Source: Paragyromitra xinjiangensis (Eukaryota > Ascomycota > Pezizomycetes > Pezizales > Discinaceae). Taken from it: a DNA stretch of 64,000 bases. The stretch covers positions 1,798,001 through 1,862,000 of the forward strand of contig JBCAMK010000006.1 of the NCBI GenBank assembly GCA_038503065.1, given 5' to 3'. Below are positions 30,321 to 42,810 of this stretch, in pieces. The notes beneath the pieces are model-generated. The model saw only the letters and a program-made list of their open reading frames with translations. It did no database searches and was not told where the DNA came from. Both the position numbers and the translations under genes were made by a program. Each line of letters opens with the position of its first letter. The first letter of the stretch is position 1.

Positions 30321-32474
30321 TTACTGTCGTAAATTCAGCCAGCTCAAATTATCCACGCTCTGTCCCGACTTGAATTGTGGCCCGGAATCCCTCCGGTGAT
30401 TCAGCGCCAGCCCTTGCACCTGTACCCCCGGACTATCCGGATAAACACTGCTTGCTACTGGCCCTCTCCTTTCCCACGGATGTCTCTCCTCAACTGGACT
30501 CCAACCTCCCAGTTCTTTTCTGTCGCCGTCGATCAAACTCTCCGGGACACCGCTCGAATAGGAACTGCCACCCACCGAAGACACAGTCGCATTGCTTTCT
30601 CGTCTCTGCCCAGATGGTGAATGGACGCCAACGCCAGGATCCAGTAGCATAAGTCCCTTAGATCCAGATCGCTGTAGTCCGCCAGGGTTACCAGGCGCTG
30701 CTACAGCTGCTGTTGTTGCCATGCCGATCCCACCGGCCGCGACACCGACGCCTGCGTTGTGCAGGTAGGGGTTTGTGTGGACTTGTCCTTCTCGTGTGTG
30801 TGCTCCAAGAGCAGGGAAGCTTGTTGAGAGGTCGGTGTAGGTTGAAGAATGGGCGGAATGGGTTCCTGAGTAAGATCGTTGTGGCAGTGTCACTAAGTTC
30901 GTTGCTTCGGCACCAGAGAAATATTTGCTCCACCCCGAGCTCCTTGTTGGGATATTTCTATCTCCAGGAGGAGGAGTTGGCGTAGAGCCCCCACTGGTGA
31001 TAACACCGACGCCGCCAATAGCGGTTACTATTGGGCCATTCTTGTCCACGCTGTAGGTGGATGATATATGGTATTCTTTTTTTTCGACATCCTTGGATGC
31101 CCAACTGTCGATTGCAGCACGGGGGAAGCGAGGGGGTGCAGCGTCTTCCATGAATGATGCTCCACGATCTTGGAAACTCATTCGTCGGGTACCACGACCG
31201 CCTTGTTGTTGGCCTAGTTGTTTACGGCGGCGTCTGAGGCAGAACAGGGTGATAGCTAGGATTAAGACTACTCCAAGGATTGAACCGAGTACGATGAATA
31301 GTATTTTGACAGTAGAAAGGCCTCTGGATGAGCTGCTAGCGGCTGCTGTTGCTTTCGACGAGGAACTGGGTTTGGAAGTTACAGACGGGATAGTAGTAGT
31401 GGATGTGGTACTGGGGTTAACACTCAAAGTAGAGATAGTGTCATCTTCCGTGCTAGTGACGCCAAATAACTCTGTAGTATTCATCCAAGAATCCGTTCTC
31501 CCATCAAAGACAGCCATCGGATTTGCATCATCTGCTGGACTGATTACAACCATATCGCCTTCGTAGGCGACTGAAATCCCATCCATTGATAATTTCGGGG
31601 CAAGTTTACTGTTGTAAGTCGGCCATGTAGATGCGGCCAACGGAGTCGAAGATGCAGAAGCGCTAGCAGTCCGAGTCGATAGGGTCGTGGTTTGTTGTCG
31701 TCTACGTACGCTTGCCGTGTTTGGGTCCTTCACCAGAAGTCGGGTTACAGCCGTTGGCCCAGTGGTCATGTCGAATGTATAAAGCATCCTGCTTCCATCA
31801 TCCCCATCCATCAAGCTTACGCCAGCCTTCCCCTTCGCAGGCAGACCATTTTCCAGACTCATTGACAAAGCTGTCCAACCTGTTGTTGGACGAAACACCC
31901 TCAACCCCTTATTATCCGCGTTCCCACCCACAACCAAAGCTCCATCATCCCCCCACGGCAGTACCAAAGGTGCCAACAATGGATCCGCTGCTGGAATAGA
32001 TGTGATTTCGAAAGGTGACGTGGTTTTGATTAAAAACGTATTGGCCGAGGGTGTAGATGTATCTGGCCATGTTGTCCCAGAAAAAACGATGATTTGCTGA
32101 CTCGTTTCCAGAAATGTTGCTCCATGGTTAGTGAGATTGAAAGTCACCGGTACTGGCAGCCCTATCGTTTCCCACCTTTTATCATTAAATAGCCATCGCT
32201 GCAATCCCATGAATCCAGTTTCTGGAACAGTAGAAGAATTGGATGTTGTTCCGCCAACAATATAAAGTGCTTCTTGGGGGGTATTTTTGTGAGCATGTAC
32301 ACATTCTGCCCCTTCTGTACTTATCCCAGGCGGTAGAGTTTTCCACTCAGCACCTTTTGATAAAGATATTGATTGGAAGGCTGTTGATGAAAACGCATAG
32401 AGAGTTCCGTTGAATAGAGTCGAGCAATGGTTTCCCAACGGGGTATTAGGTGTAGGGAGCGACATGATGTTCAA
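30321..32474 (-). CDS. Kelch-like beta-propeller, single-pass membrane protein of filamentous ascomycetes
   Basis: An uninterrupted 717-aa frame. The N-terminal ~340 residues look like a kelch/galactose-oxidase-type propeller (LYAFSSTAFQSISL, LYIVGGTT, RWLFNDKRWE, FDGRTDSWMN). Then come a Ser/Thr-rich stalk (about 345-385), one transmembrane helix (about 389-413, ILFIVLGSILGVVLILAITL) with a CLRRRRKQ stop-transfer, and a ~300-aa cytosolic tail rich in G, S and P with YSGTHSAHSSTYTD and a HPWERRGPVAS segment. Homologues in moulds are, from memory, often labelled 'pre-mRNA splicing factor CLF1', which does not fit this architecture. There is no obvious signal peptide: the chain starts MNIMSLPTPNTPLGNHC, and Met4 is the better family start. 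A cell-surface or endomembrane role is inferred from topology only. Confidence 0.8.
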   Translation of the reverse strand: MNIMSLPTPNTPLGNHCSTLFNGTLYAFSSTAFQSISLSKGAEWKTLPPGISTEGAECVHAHKNTPQEALYIVGGTTSNSSTVPETGFMGLQRWLFNDKRWETIGLPVPVTFNLTNHGATFLETSQQIIVFSGTTWPDTSTPSANTFLIKTTSPFEITSIPAADPLLAPLVLPWGDDGALVVGGNADNKGLRVFRPTTGWTALSMSLENGLPAKGKAGVSLMDGDDGSRMLYTFDMTTGPTAVTRLLVKDPNTASVRRRQQTTTLSTRTASASASSTPLAASTWPTYNSKLAPKLSMDGISVAYEGDMVVISPADDANPMAVFDGRTDSWMNTTELFGVTSTEDDTISTLSVNPSTTSTTTIPSVTSKPSSSSKATAAASSSSRGLSTVKILFIVLGSILGVVLILAITLFCLRRRRKQLGQQQGGRGTRRMSFQDRGASFMEDAAPPRFPRAAIDSWASKDVEKKEYHISSTYSVDKNGPIVTAIGGVGVITSGGSTPTPPPGDRNIPTRSSGWSKYFSGAEATNLVTLPQRSYSGTHSAHSSTYTDLSTSFPALGAHTREGQVHTNPYLHNAGVGVAAGGIGMATTAAVAAPGNPGGLQRSGSKGLMLLDPGVGVHSPSGQRRESNATVSSVGGSSYSSGVPESLIDGDRKELGGWSPVEERHPWERRGPVASSVYPDSPGVQVQGLALNHRRDSGPQFKSGQSVDNLSWLNLRQ

Positions 32475-33392
32475 AAGAAGTTATATATGCGCTCCACGCC
32501 AATGGTAATAATTCGCTTGCAATGTTGTCTGATGTTATTTTCTTTCGATTTTATGTTGCTATCGAATGATTTTGAGAGAGAAATTGTTAGAGGTGCCTGC
32601 CTCGTGATGGCATGAAAGAGTGCACCGTTCCCCCAAATATTCAATTGGTATGACCCGTGATAGTTCCTGGAACCGCCGTCGTGGTTGTAATAGGCTGGTG
32701 AGCGATGTTTCACGCTTGCCTCATTGACCTGCATAAAACAAAAAATGAGCAAAAAAGACATAAGCTTATGAGGACCGAAACAAAATTCGTCACGAATGAA
32801 ATAATGCTCACTTCTCACTAGAATTTCTTGATTGTTGAATTCGCTCCCGATTTTACAGCTATCGTGGGCTTACTCGTAAGCTAACGGCAGGGAGAAGGAA
32901 GAGAGATGAGGAGAAGGGTGGGCGAAGTGACGAGGGGGAATTGCGATCAATCGAGCGATTCGAGTGACGGGGATATGTTCGGGGATGGGGACACGGCAGT
33001 CGTAGCTACGGCGAGGGACCAAGAAGGGGTGAAAAGACGCGGTGTACGACGTATAAACGGAAGAGTAGGAAGGCAGATTTACCACTCCTACCTATACCAC
33101 TCTTACTTCCAGCAGGGAAAGCTAAAGTATCACGAAAGTACCACGGTTCGGAATTCTGGCTGAAGAGACTGGCTGCGAAATATCGCAAAGGAACACGCTG
33201 GAAGGGAACAATGAAAAGAATGACAGCAGCACAGCACAGCAGTGAAACTGAGAGAGTAACACTCGGGAGAATGGAGTAGAAGGGAAGTCGGAAAGAAAGT
33301 AGGAGTACCCCGACACACGAGACTCCCAGCAGTCAGAACCCAGCAACTCCAGCACCCAGCCGAAGTGGAGGAGGAATAGTAACATGGGTATA

Positions 33393-33686
33393 TTACCACG
33401 ACCACCACCCCCAAAAAAGAATGGAAAGAGGGGCGACACCCATCATCACATCACATCGCAGCGCGAGGGGCATGGGGGAGTATGGTTTCTGCTGCTGCTT
33501 GGTACCTGATGCTTCCCCCTGCACAAAGCCATCTGAGACACGGTGATCCTGGTCTCCTGCCATATCTGGCACCCTCGAGGATGCAGGCACACCCTTCGAA
33601 GAGCCTGGCCTAACCGATAATGGTTCCTCCGTTACAACGCTCGCTTGTTCCTGCGCTGAAGCGTCTGGCCAAACACCGTCAAACAT
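33393..33686 (-). CDS. Possible small Ser/Glu-rich protein or exon, 97 aa
   Basis: I do not recognise it. Residues 1-65 have ordinary coding character (MFDGVWPDASAQEQASVVTE and on), with balanced acidic, Ser and Pro content unlike the surrounding DNA. The frame stays open upstream for another ~8 codons. The last ~30 residues (ending SILFWGWWSW) look non-coding, so a splice donor such as AGCATCAG|GTACC near 33512 could end a real exon. No partner exon was found. It may also be chance. Confidence 0.25.
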   Translation of the reverse strand: MFDGVWPDASAQEQASVVTEEPLSVRPGSSKGVPASSRVPDMAGDQDHRVSDGFVQGEASGTKQQQKPYSPMPLALRCDVMMGVAPLSILFWGWWSW

Positions 33687-34943
33687 TATCAGTTGCCCTG
33701 CGGTGAGTCTACGAATAACTCTCTACAAACCAGAACACGTCGTTGGCTATCATGGTGTACTATATAGGATTTGCTTCATTTCTTGGAAATGGTATCCGTC
33801 ACCCACTCACAGTCTATCTATTCTAGCGTTGGCTGATTTCCGATCTGTTGTTGGCGGCTGGGGATCTCGCTTCTGCACTGCACCTGCAAGCTTGCAGAGC
33901 CGTTCTGTGACATGCTCCTCTCCAACAGCACAGTTAGCGAACCAACCAAAACGAACACCCGAGGAAGAACATGTCTTCTTTTAGGTTTGTTATATTTCGA
34001 TAACAAAGCTGCGGTGGTCGATGGACCTCCCATCTGTTGTAAGGATTAACCCATTCCTTTTATTGACATGCTATCTTTAAATCTGTTATAATCGCGATGG
34101 TCACGTTCCCATCTTTAATTTTGATTCTTCCTTCCACATTCTCCTTTTTCCATATCAGCCTCTAAATTCTAGCCCTGTAGCCTGCAGGTGAGAGTCCAGG
34201 CTGTTCCCACGAGTAATAGGGGGTAAATTATTGTGCTTCCAGACTTCCATGGTCTTCGCTGACAACCTCATGTCATTACACGCTTTAGACGCCAGGTGAC
34301 TATCCGTTCATTACATATTTTTTTCGAGTAATTCATCTAATTCATTTCGTCCCCCCATTTCTCTCGCTCGCCGCGGCGATCTGCTGTGAGTGGATTGACT
34401 TCCGAGTCTAAAGTAGGATTCAACGGCCATCCTTGGGGCCGCGTTACGATGGTGCGACACTTATCACCCAGCAGCTAGGTATATATGCCAAGCTTAAGTA
34501 TTCGATCAATTTATTTAGCCACCAGAGGAGGCGCCACGCGTTCGTTCACTGTACCTCATGTTTGGACACATTAATTTGTCTGATATATATCCCCGACCCC
34601 TCCAGTGTCCAGGCTTAAATCCTGAAAAATCAACCTGGGGGTTTAATTGCCCGTAGCGATTGTCCATGCGCAGACTGGCATCATGACGAATGAGAGACTC
34701 CACCCGAAATCTACGTTCATCACAAGTGCAACCGGTCGCGAACCGAATCTCGAAGTTTTTACTCGAAGCTTTGATGTTGCAAGTCGCAGGCATCTCCTGA
34801 AAGCCATCGGTTGCACTTTCATCGCCAAGAACATTGGCAGAGATCGACGGTTTCCGAAGGAATTTTGTCTCTGCTGGGTTGGCTGGGTGGTTGCGTTATC
34901 AACTATTTAAGGGTTTGGCTGAGACAGGGATGCTGCCAGACGG

Positions 34944-34960
34944 TCATGTGCGATCACTCG
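34944..34960 (-). repeat. CGAGTGAT-N5-RTGA motif
   Basis: Exact octamer, spacer CGCAC, ATGA on the minus strand. Confidence 0.7.
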
Positions 34961-36995
34961 CATTGGATGAGGAATCAACGGTCATCCACCATCTTCCGTT
35001 TGGCGGATAATAAAACATTTATGTGGAAGTTTGATTTCGCGCTCCTCGAATGACATACCACCATCCGGATGCTACCCAATGACGCCTGCAACGGCGTATG
35101 TCAACGACGAATTTCACCGGTAACATGTTTCACGAAAATTCTCCTCGGTAATTTCTTTGCCACACCATTCCACCCCAGGATTTCGAATTGATTTACGGCA
35201 CCAGCACGAAGATCAAACTCACAATAACTTGGTATTCTGAATGACTGAGGGTTTTCGTAACCAATCGTCTTCTATACCCCTATTTACACCAAGCTTGCTC
35301 TTTGATAAAATTTCCTCTGTCCTTAATGGCATCAACCAATCAGATGCCGTATTGGGCCGGTAAGTGATGGTAGCTTATGGTGGACAAATCTACCTCTCAC
35401 TGTCCTGCAGGATATCATCCTCACTTATTCACGAACCAAGGGCTTTCGGGGTCCGTTTTCACCCAAGGGACTTATTCTGTCGAATGCTATTGGGTACATA
35501 TCTACTGAATCGACGAGATCCCTATAGTTAAATACATCATGAAACTCTGCCACGTTGGGCGATCCCGCTTCGAAATCCTACATCGAAATAAGCCGTGTCG
35601 ATGGGTTTGTCGCTAAAAACAAGCTGGTTGAAACCTTTTCAGATATTCTCTTGTCTAGGCCTGAGACACATTCGCGCTGCTCCAAAGGGACGAAAGTTAT
35701 GCTTGTGGAATATGTTTCGTCGAGGCTCTCACAGATCCGGGTTTTCTTGGAGGAGCTGGCTGCTACATGTTAGGCTGTTCTATTCCCATGATAGTTCTAC
35801 TTTACTAGCTTCGACGAGTCACTTTTACTCTAGAAACGTATTCCACTGATTGAAAACACTTGCTTGGGATAGGTTGTGTTATTGCCGACTTGTGTGCAAA
35901 GACATCAATACCTAATGACTACCTTAATATCATCCGCTTCTTGCCGTGATCTCCTCCAAAAGCACTAAATATTTGATGGACTAAAAATAGAGTATGACTT
36001 GGTTAACGGTGTTAAGGTCTTTCCGGATATCTGCAAACCCGGTGGTGTGGAAACACCTAGACACGGGAGCTAGGAATCCTAGGCTGTGCTAGGAACTTGT
36101 AGTCCTGATTTCATCTCGTCCCATGCCAAGCTTAATCAAACCTAGCCCACCCCATTGGCTGGGTCACTCACACGGGCCCAAAATTCTTGAGATCTGGGTT
36201 GAGGTGAGTAATTTCTTTATTTCTTTCCTTATTTTGACTCAAAGATTTTAACGGGAAACGCATGGCTTCCAAAGGGCCGGGATATGGATATGGCGCAGCT
36301 GGTCTTACATAACTTGAGCAGTGATTCTATTGAGTGGATAATTTTGCCGTCCTATCTTTACGTCAGCCTTGTAAAGACAAATATCAAACACGAAAGTGTA
36401 AGCGCGGGACTAGGAGGTTTACGCAATTCCGGTGAGCTGTGTGTTTCGAGTTATATATACTGTAATAACAGTATTCTAGGATCAAATGGTGCTCTGAGGG
36501 GTGGAAAGGTGCCGTTTTCTGACGTACTGCCAAGGAGTGGCCACCGGGGGGGTTCACTATTCACCGAAAAGTCTTCCGGTGGATCTCTCCAAGTCTAAAG
36601 AGGGAGATGTACGGGTGATGAAATACTTCAACAAAACCCAAAATCACTGAATAATTTTGCCCATCGTCGGGATTGAGCGTTGCTCGTTCGAGCTCAGGGA
36701 GGACGGTCAGCGTCCAAAACCTGATGAGGGGTGTCACTCTACAGGATCACGCCACGCTTCTTCAGATCTTGGAATATGGTGGTAGAGTTCCTGGTCGGGA
36801 AGGTTGCTTATATTGTGAGGTACACTTGTATCCGAGTTGTTCCCAGGTGCCCATTTGACATTCATTGGCAGTCTGAGATCGTCGCGTATCCTTCCGAAAG
36901 ACCAAACATTGATATCTTGTACGTGGTCGAGATGAGATGTCGAGGTCATACAGCGTCGTCAGAGCCGAAAAGAGCCCCCCGACGCTACCCTTAGG

Positions 36996-37021
36996 TTGAT
37001 TGATTGATTGATTGATTGATT
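36996..37021. repeat. (TGAT)n microsatellite
   Basis: Six tandem TGAT units. Confidence 0.9.
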
Positions 37022-37175
37022 CATCCACTCTTAGGTTCCCTAGAGCCAAAGGGCTTGAGAGAATAACAGAATTGTTTCCAACTGATCTACACCACGAATA
37101 TTTGTCGGGAGGCTTGATGAATTGAAGTTCTGCTGCATTTTCTAAGGCATAAAATTTTGTGTCTATGCAGAAGGC

Positions 37176-37192
37176 CGAGTGATTGGATGTGA
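37176..37192 (+). repeat. CGAGTGAT-N5-RTGA motif
   Basis: Exact octamer, spacer TGGAT, GTGA. It lies 261 bp past the stop at 37453. Confidence 0.7.
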
Positions 37193-37452
37193 GTTAAAGC
37201 CATTTACATACATACATATGAAACACCTGAAACGCTAGACATACATGTATTAATTGGCTGAGGGTGTGCAAAAAAAAAAACACAGCACAGATCATATTCT
37301 AGTAACGATAACTCATCATATCCACCTACCTACTACCCCTCAGAAAATCCTTTAGAGCAATCTACTACTTCAAGTTTGAAAGATCCTTTAACTTGAAGTT
37401 TTGGTCCTATTGTTCTTATCAGTGCTGGAAATAACCTTTTATATCTGGTAGA

Positions 37453-38533
37453 TTACCTCTTATGTTCTTCATCGCTAGGAATCTGGACGCCTTTGGAAAG
37501 CATTTGCTTCTCGATGTTCTCGATCGATTTTTCGAAGATGTGGATGTTAGCTGTAGCCTCCGAGAGCTGGAACCTGGCTTTTGAAAGTGCTGCCTTCTTA
37601 GCGACGTATTCGTTTTTGAGAAACGCTTTCATCTTCTCCTCTTGTTTTTTATCTTCGGTAAGTTTCTGCTGGACGGGCCCGGGGGCGCTTCTTGCACCGT
37701 TGTCTCCAGCCTCGTGGCTACTAGACCCAAAGCCGAATAATCTAAATCCGCTGTTTTTCTTAGATCGTACCTTCTTCGAGGTATATTTTGCCTCACCAGG
37801 GGCAGGACCAGTTCCTCGCTCAAATTTAGGAATGATAGCAGGTTTATGCGACGGTTCCACTGCAAGCCCTTTACCCTTGTCTGAAACGATTGTGTGCGTG
37901 TCGGCATCGAAAAATCGCTTAATTTCAAGCTCAGGCTCGGCTCTAGATTGTTTCGGGCCCAAGTTCCCTGGGCTCACGTTTGTGGATACGGGTTTCTCGT
38001 CTTCATTCACAGCTTTCTCACCCGACCTCATCCACATCTTTTCTTTCTCTCTTCCTTCTTCCTCCATCTCATTCTCCCGCTCACTGAATCCCTCTTCGTC
38101 TGTATGTTCGCCCTCCAACATTTCTTCTTCCTTCAGATCTTTCTGGAGACGAGACATGATTGCAGCTACATCTAGGCATTCGAAAACAGCTTCGGGCTTG
38201 CCATAGCTAGTGACGGTATTAGAACGTGCTAAGAGTCCATCTTGTGGATATTGTTCACTGTCTGTGAAATCGTCTATTGAAATGTTAGAATAGCTGGAAA
38301 TAAATGTAAACGTGATGAAAATGGAAGTGGGTGTTACCTTGCATGCGTTCAGTCAAGGTATTGGACTTAAGGCTGTCATTCGCCCTGGACTCAGGGGAAA
38401 TAACTGGAGACAGAGGGAGCGGGGGAAAGAAATCACCCTCTATAGGCGAAGGAGTTAAAGTTACCATTGGGACGGCCTGATCGCTCAGAGCTGTCACGGT
38501 AAACGTGACTGTGCCAGCTTCAAGAATGGACAT
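37453..38533 (-). CDS. Hypothetical charged protein with C-terminal coiled coil, two exons, 338 aa
   Basis: Not recognised. Exon 1 is 38533-38338 and exon 2 is 38273-37453. The 64-bp intron (CAAG|GTAACA...TCAATAG|AC) joins MQ-DDFTDSEQYPQ in frame and brings in 33 codons upstream of the internal Met of exon 2, which argues for this longer model. Residues 1-65 are hydrophobic/proline-mixed (SPIEGDFFPPLPLSPVISP). About 105-150 are Glu/Arg-rich. About 210-230 contain KKVRSKKNSGFRLFGFG, which could bind membranes or nucleic acid. The last ~80 residues are Lys/Ala/Glu-rich and predicted helical (KKQEEKMKAFLKNEYVAKKA). No known domain, signal peptide or membrane span. The only gene between 32.5 and 50.8 kb. 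Confidence 0.65.
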
Positions 38534-38979
38534 TCTTCGACTTTTTTTGTCTCCGGTGTGAAATTGTCTGAAGAAGTTCTTGGGTACGTGTCGGAGAGGT
38601 AGAGAAACACTGCAAAGTGGCTAGATCTCGCTCAAAATGGTTTATAAAATTTAGCCCGAGCTAGCTCATAATAGTTTGAAATTCGACGACACTAAATTTT
38701 GTTACTCTTGCAAACATCATGACACCTACTAAGTAGTTTCTAGAAGGGTATGAAACCCGAGAAGCTATCTTGTTACTCTTGTTGATCAATTTATCTTATT
38801 TGCGGGGCGATAAAACTTGTCCATACGAGCATGCACAAATATAATATTGGCATATTTTCTGGAGCTAGTATTGCTTAGTAGTCAATTCCTGTTTAGAAAC
38901 AGACTAAATTCTGATTTCTTTGATACTAGTTTGAATACAAACATTTGGGGTGTGAGGAGCCTCTCACCTCATACTTCAT

Positions 38980-38996
38980 TCATGTGTTCTCACTCG
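38980..38996 (-). repeat. CGAGTGAT-N5-RTGA motif, one mismatch
   Basis: CGAGTGAG, spacer AACAC, ATGA on the minus strand, 447 bp upstream of the start at 38533. Confidence 0.5.
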
Positions 38997-41857
38997 CTAG
39001 ACTCACGCCTGTTTTGGTCGAATATGATACAAAGCAGAGAATGATGTATTAAACAGAGAGCGAAGAGGGGCCGGATAGTTCTCTCTCTATATATAGTATA
39101 CTGAGCCTTCCCCCGACCAAATATTAATAGGTGATGGAATGACGCGAATAATAAAATTTAAACACTAAGAAACGCTAGGAAAGATTAAGAAAAATGAATA
39201 CAAGCGCCACAATATAGGATATTAAGAAGCCTTATATCCAACACTTTTCTATGAGAAAGGGAGGATTTGATACCTTAGTGAAGGGTGGTAGAGATGAGAG
39301 AACGAAGAGAAAGGCGAAACCCCCTCCTTTACTCAGACCGTCGCGCAATCAATCCTTTCCGTAGTCCATCTCGTCAAAAATATAGGGCCCATGGAATATT
39401 AAGGGTACTGGGAAAACACATGAATGCATATGGTAAGGGAAAAATCAAATTGAGACGTACCGTGAACCCCTCACCAATACATTGAAGGGATTGGATGTAC
39501 TATTTCTTGTTTCCTCTACTTTACACGTATGCCTTTTTAGCGGGGGATTTTCCACTATAGTTTTATTGATACGAGGTACAAGAATGTCGCATGCAACATA
39601 AATTATGGCGTGACTATCTCACACGTGTGCATGCTGTTCAGCATATAGCATCGCTAGATAGACCACCTTGGCTATGATTTCCCAGCTGCTATAATGTATT
39701 TACAAAAGCTTTGATGGTTTAGCTCTTAGTTTAGCGTCCATGTCAAAGCAAACGCAAGAAATGATTGTAAAATCTTAATAGGTTATCTGCATGAAAAACA
39801 TTCTGGATAAAGAGATAGCTTTCTAGATGGAATGTGGTTTTTATCCGGTAACACCGGTATTGTGACTGATATTGCTATGTGTTTTGCGTCCTCAGCTCAA
39901 TGGTGGGTGGGTGCTTTCCGCGGCTTTATATTTAGGGTCAGTATTTGAGCACACTTCAATCATTATCGGTATAATATCAGATATTTGATGTGTCGTATCT
40001 ATTCCGGATCCGGTTGGTCAAACTCCCTTTCGTTCGCATATTTGGCGCTTATTGGACGGGCGAGAGGACTTATTCGTAAATGTGATAATCAATATGGACA
40101 CAGACTTCCGGTAAGAGCTATTCCGTTAAATATGCATGGGTGTTGTAGAGCCATGAGTATTCTAAACTACCTCCTGCGCGGCGCAAACTGCCCACCCCAC
40201 TGCCCCTATTAGCCATCCGTTACGACCAAGCCATTTCTCATATTTTTGATATATTCTATCAAACAACTTATTCTCGAATCGCATACTATTATCGATGTCA
40301 CGGCCCTCAGCACCTTATCCACTATCTCACATACGTTGTTAGTTATTGTCTCACTTCATACGATTATCGACCTATACATTCCCCCCCTATTGATTTGGAC
40401 CCTACTTATGTATCGTATGAGGTGCATATACCGATCCGCACCCCAACCTTCGGCACCACACGATCGACGCAACAAAAAGCAGAACCTAAGGGACCAATAA
40501 AACAACAACTGTTGGTCATTTGCTATTGCTGCATTTTCGTAGGCTTGACCTGCAGGCTAGGGAAAGACCCTCGTGGCCTAGGATTTGAAAATGAGATACA
40601 AAATATGATCTTTCACAAATTAGTCGGCTCATTCGAAACCCGGGCTCTGTCGTTCGAGGGCGGACACAGTCCGTTTGCGAAGGGGATGCTTCATCTGCAA
40701 ACGAGAAACATTGTTAAATTGCCTAGAACACATCTATCACATGTGTGAAATAAACAGACCTACGGTGGTACGGAGGGCTAGGCTTCGAGTTTTGACAAGT
40801 AAGGTCATGATCGAGGAATGTTGTTGCATTCGATTGTCTTCTGACTAGTAGTAGCTTACTAATAATTTATTAATCCTTTATTAACGTGCTGGGATAGGGG
40901 TCTCACATAATAATGCATATCAATGGCCTTGTAGAACGGATAGCGCTAGATTTTATGATTTAACACCATAACTTCGTCTCCATGCGAAATCCATGTACCT
41001 AAGACTCAATAAAACAATGATTGGGCAAAAGATTAGAGAACAGCATAATGGATAACACTGTTATTCCATCTTCAAACCTCAAGCATTTGTACGTCCATGA
41101 CTATTTACTAAAAATATGGGTAGTTTTCCGGCTTTGAGATAGGTCTCTCCCATGTACAGTAACTTCAGACACCCACCGCAATATGCTGTGTCACCACCCC
41201 AATTGCAACGCCAGCTGCAGGCAACGCCATGCTCGAAAACCCTTATCGATAGAGCACTAGTCATTACACGTGGAACCAAGATACAGCGTTGGTCCTTGAA
41301 TTAGTAATTTTTCAGAGTTTCTGATCAAGCTTACATATCAATAGACCGTCATCTTACCCTCGTGTGAGTAATGGATATTTCTAGGCACGTAAGCTCGTAA
41401 GCTTATAATTGAACCAATCCCCCCCGTAATTGAAAAAGGCCGAACGTAGCAGCCAGTAAAGCTATCTACCCCAAGCCGAAAATCCCACATGTAACTTTTT
41501 ACCTGACTGCACAAAAATTTACCGCCGAGAGTGCTATAAAGTCAATAATTAGCCTTGGGTTAAAAGAAGTCCCAAATAATGCCTTGCATGCATAAGAGAT
41601 ACTCGGAGAAAACCCTCACCCAGATATCTAATATCACCATCAGCTTCTGTCCTAGGCGCAGATACCGCTCATGATCAAGGATAAGAAACCAGAGGCTTAT
41701 TTAATCTCAGAAGCACCCTAAATCTAACTCACGATCTCATCATTTTAGCAGGTCACCAGACGGTATGCATATGGTTACAACTCATTGACAGAATGTTTTT
41801 GGGGTCCAACCGGGAAAGCAAAATGGCCCAAGGGCGCGCAGCTGCAGATGCACTGAA

Positions 41858-42121
41858 TCAAACAATTGAATTAAGATAAGTGATCTTGCTGACATCCTTC
41901 TTGGCAAACTCCTTGATGGATTGTAGGCCAATGCTGACGCCAATAAGCAATTTTCCCCTGCGGGCATGAGGCACGCTGCTTCCGTCCCAGGCCGAGTTTC
42001 CACCCAACCTATCGATGTTCTGGGCTCCACGGGAGACCCTGAAAATAGGTTCTTGAACTATGACCTCTGATATCGACAAGGAAAAGCTTACCTTTTTAAG
42101 ATTATAGGACAGAGCAGGCAC
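41858..42121 (-). pseudogene. Possible relic coding exon
   Basis: The minus strand shows an intron-like GTAAGC...TTTTCAG between CCTATAATCTTAAAAAG (near 42090) and GTCTCCCGTGGAGC (near 42040). It is followed by an open stretch with protein-like composition (AQNIDRLGGNSAWDGSS ... GVSIGLQSIKEFAKKD) to a stop at 41858. No start codon, family or continuation was found. It is probably a fragment of a lost gene or transposon, or chance. Confidence 0.25.
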
Positions 42122-42439
42122 CTAAGTGGGAGGTACAACCGTTCTGATGAAAATTATGTCGGTGGCCATGCGGCATATGTAGTAGGTAGCAATGTGGCTA
42201 TCTCCTGGATCGTAGTCGAGTGTTTTTATAAACTCCAGTCAGCGGATTTGAAACACCTCGGCTTGTCATATTCAGTCTCCCTACAAATTCTTGTGTTTTA
42301 CAGCTGGGGATTCGTAGGCGGGGACTTAACAAAGCCTATCATCTCTGCTATTATCGGCAAGTTTAGGTTGCAGACCTTTAGAAAAAACCAAGCAACTAAA
42401 TTCTAAATAATGCTTCCTACGAGCCTGTTCAAGTCGATA

Positions 42440-42810
42440 CGGAGGCCCGGCCATGAGCTCGATCTGGCTCGGCTTGTGGAGGGACAGGCTTGAGACGTTC
42501 GAGCTGGTTTAAAGAAATTTCAAACCGGGCTCGAGTCTAACTTAAGCCTAGCTTACTCATAGCGATTTGGAATTCTTACGAAAATAGTTGCAAAGAGATC
42601 ATTAATTGCCATTGAAAACTAGAGACCCGCTGTAACCTACTACCGTCATCCCCTCTTCCAGCTACCAGGACCCCACCACCGGGAGACCAGGCCAGTTTTA
42701 TGCTTCTTCCCCTCCTGGCTTCTAATCTATGTTGAGATTTAACAGGCTCGAGTTGGCCCGGGCTCGTGGAACTTTAGGCTTGAGGAATTCGAGCCTACAA
42801 TTCGAGCCCA
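42440..42810. mobile_element. Older GC-rich transposon relic(s) around the hAT-like element
   Basis: Two related blocks, about 42452-42512 and 42743-42800, share the order CTCG-A-TGG, GGCTYGTGGA, AGGCTTGAG and TTCGAGC. They look like two copies or two parts of one element. The hAT-like element at 42819 has inserted just beyond the second block. Confidence 0.4.

Larger units (their letters stand above)
32475..37452. other. Intergenic region
   Basis: The first ~500 bp are the promoter side of the kelch-like gene. One weak gene candidate is given at 33393-33686. A CGAGTGAT motif lies at 34944-34960 (-) and another at 37176-37192 (+), and a (TGAT)n run at about 36996-37021. Nothing else is supported. 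Confidence 0.5.
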
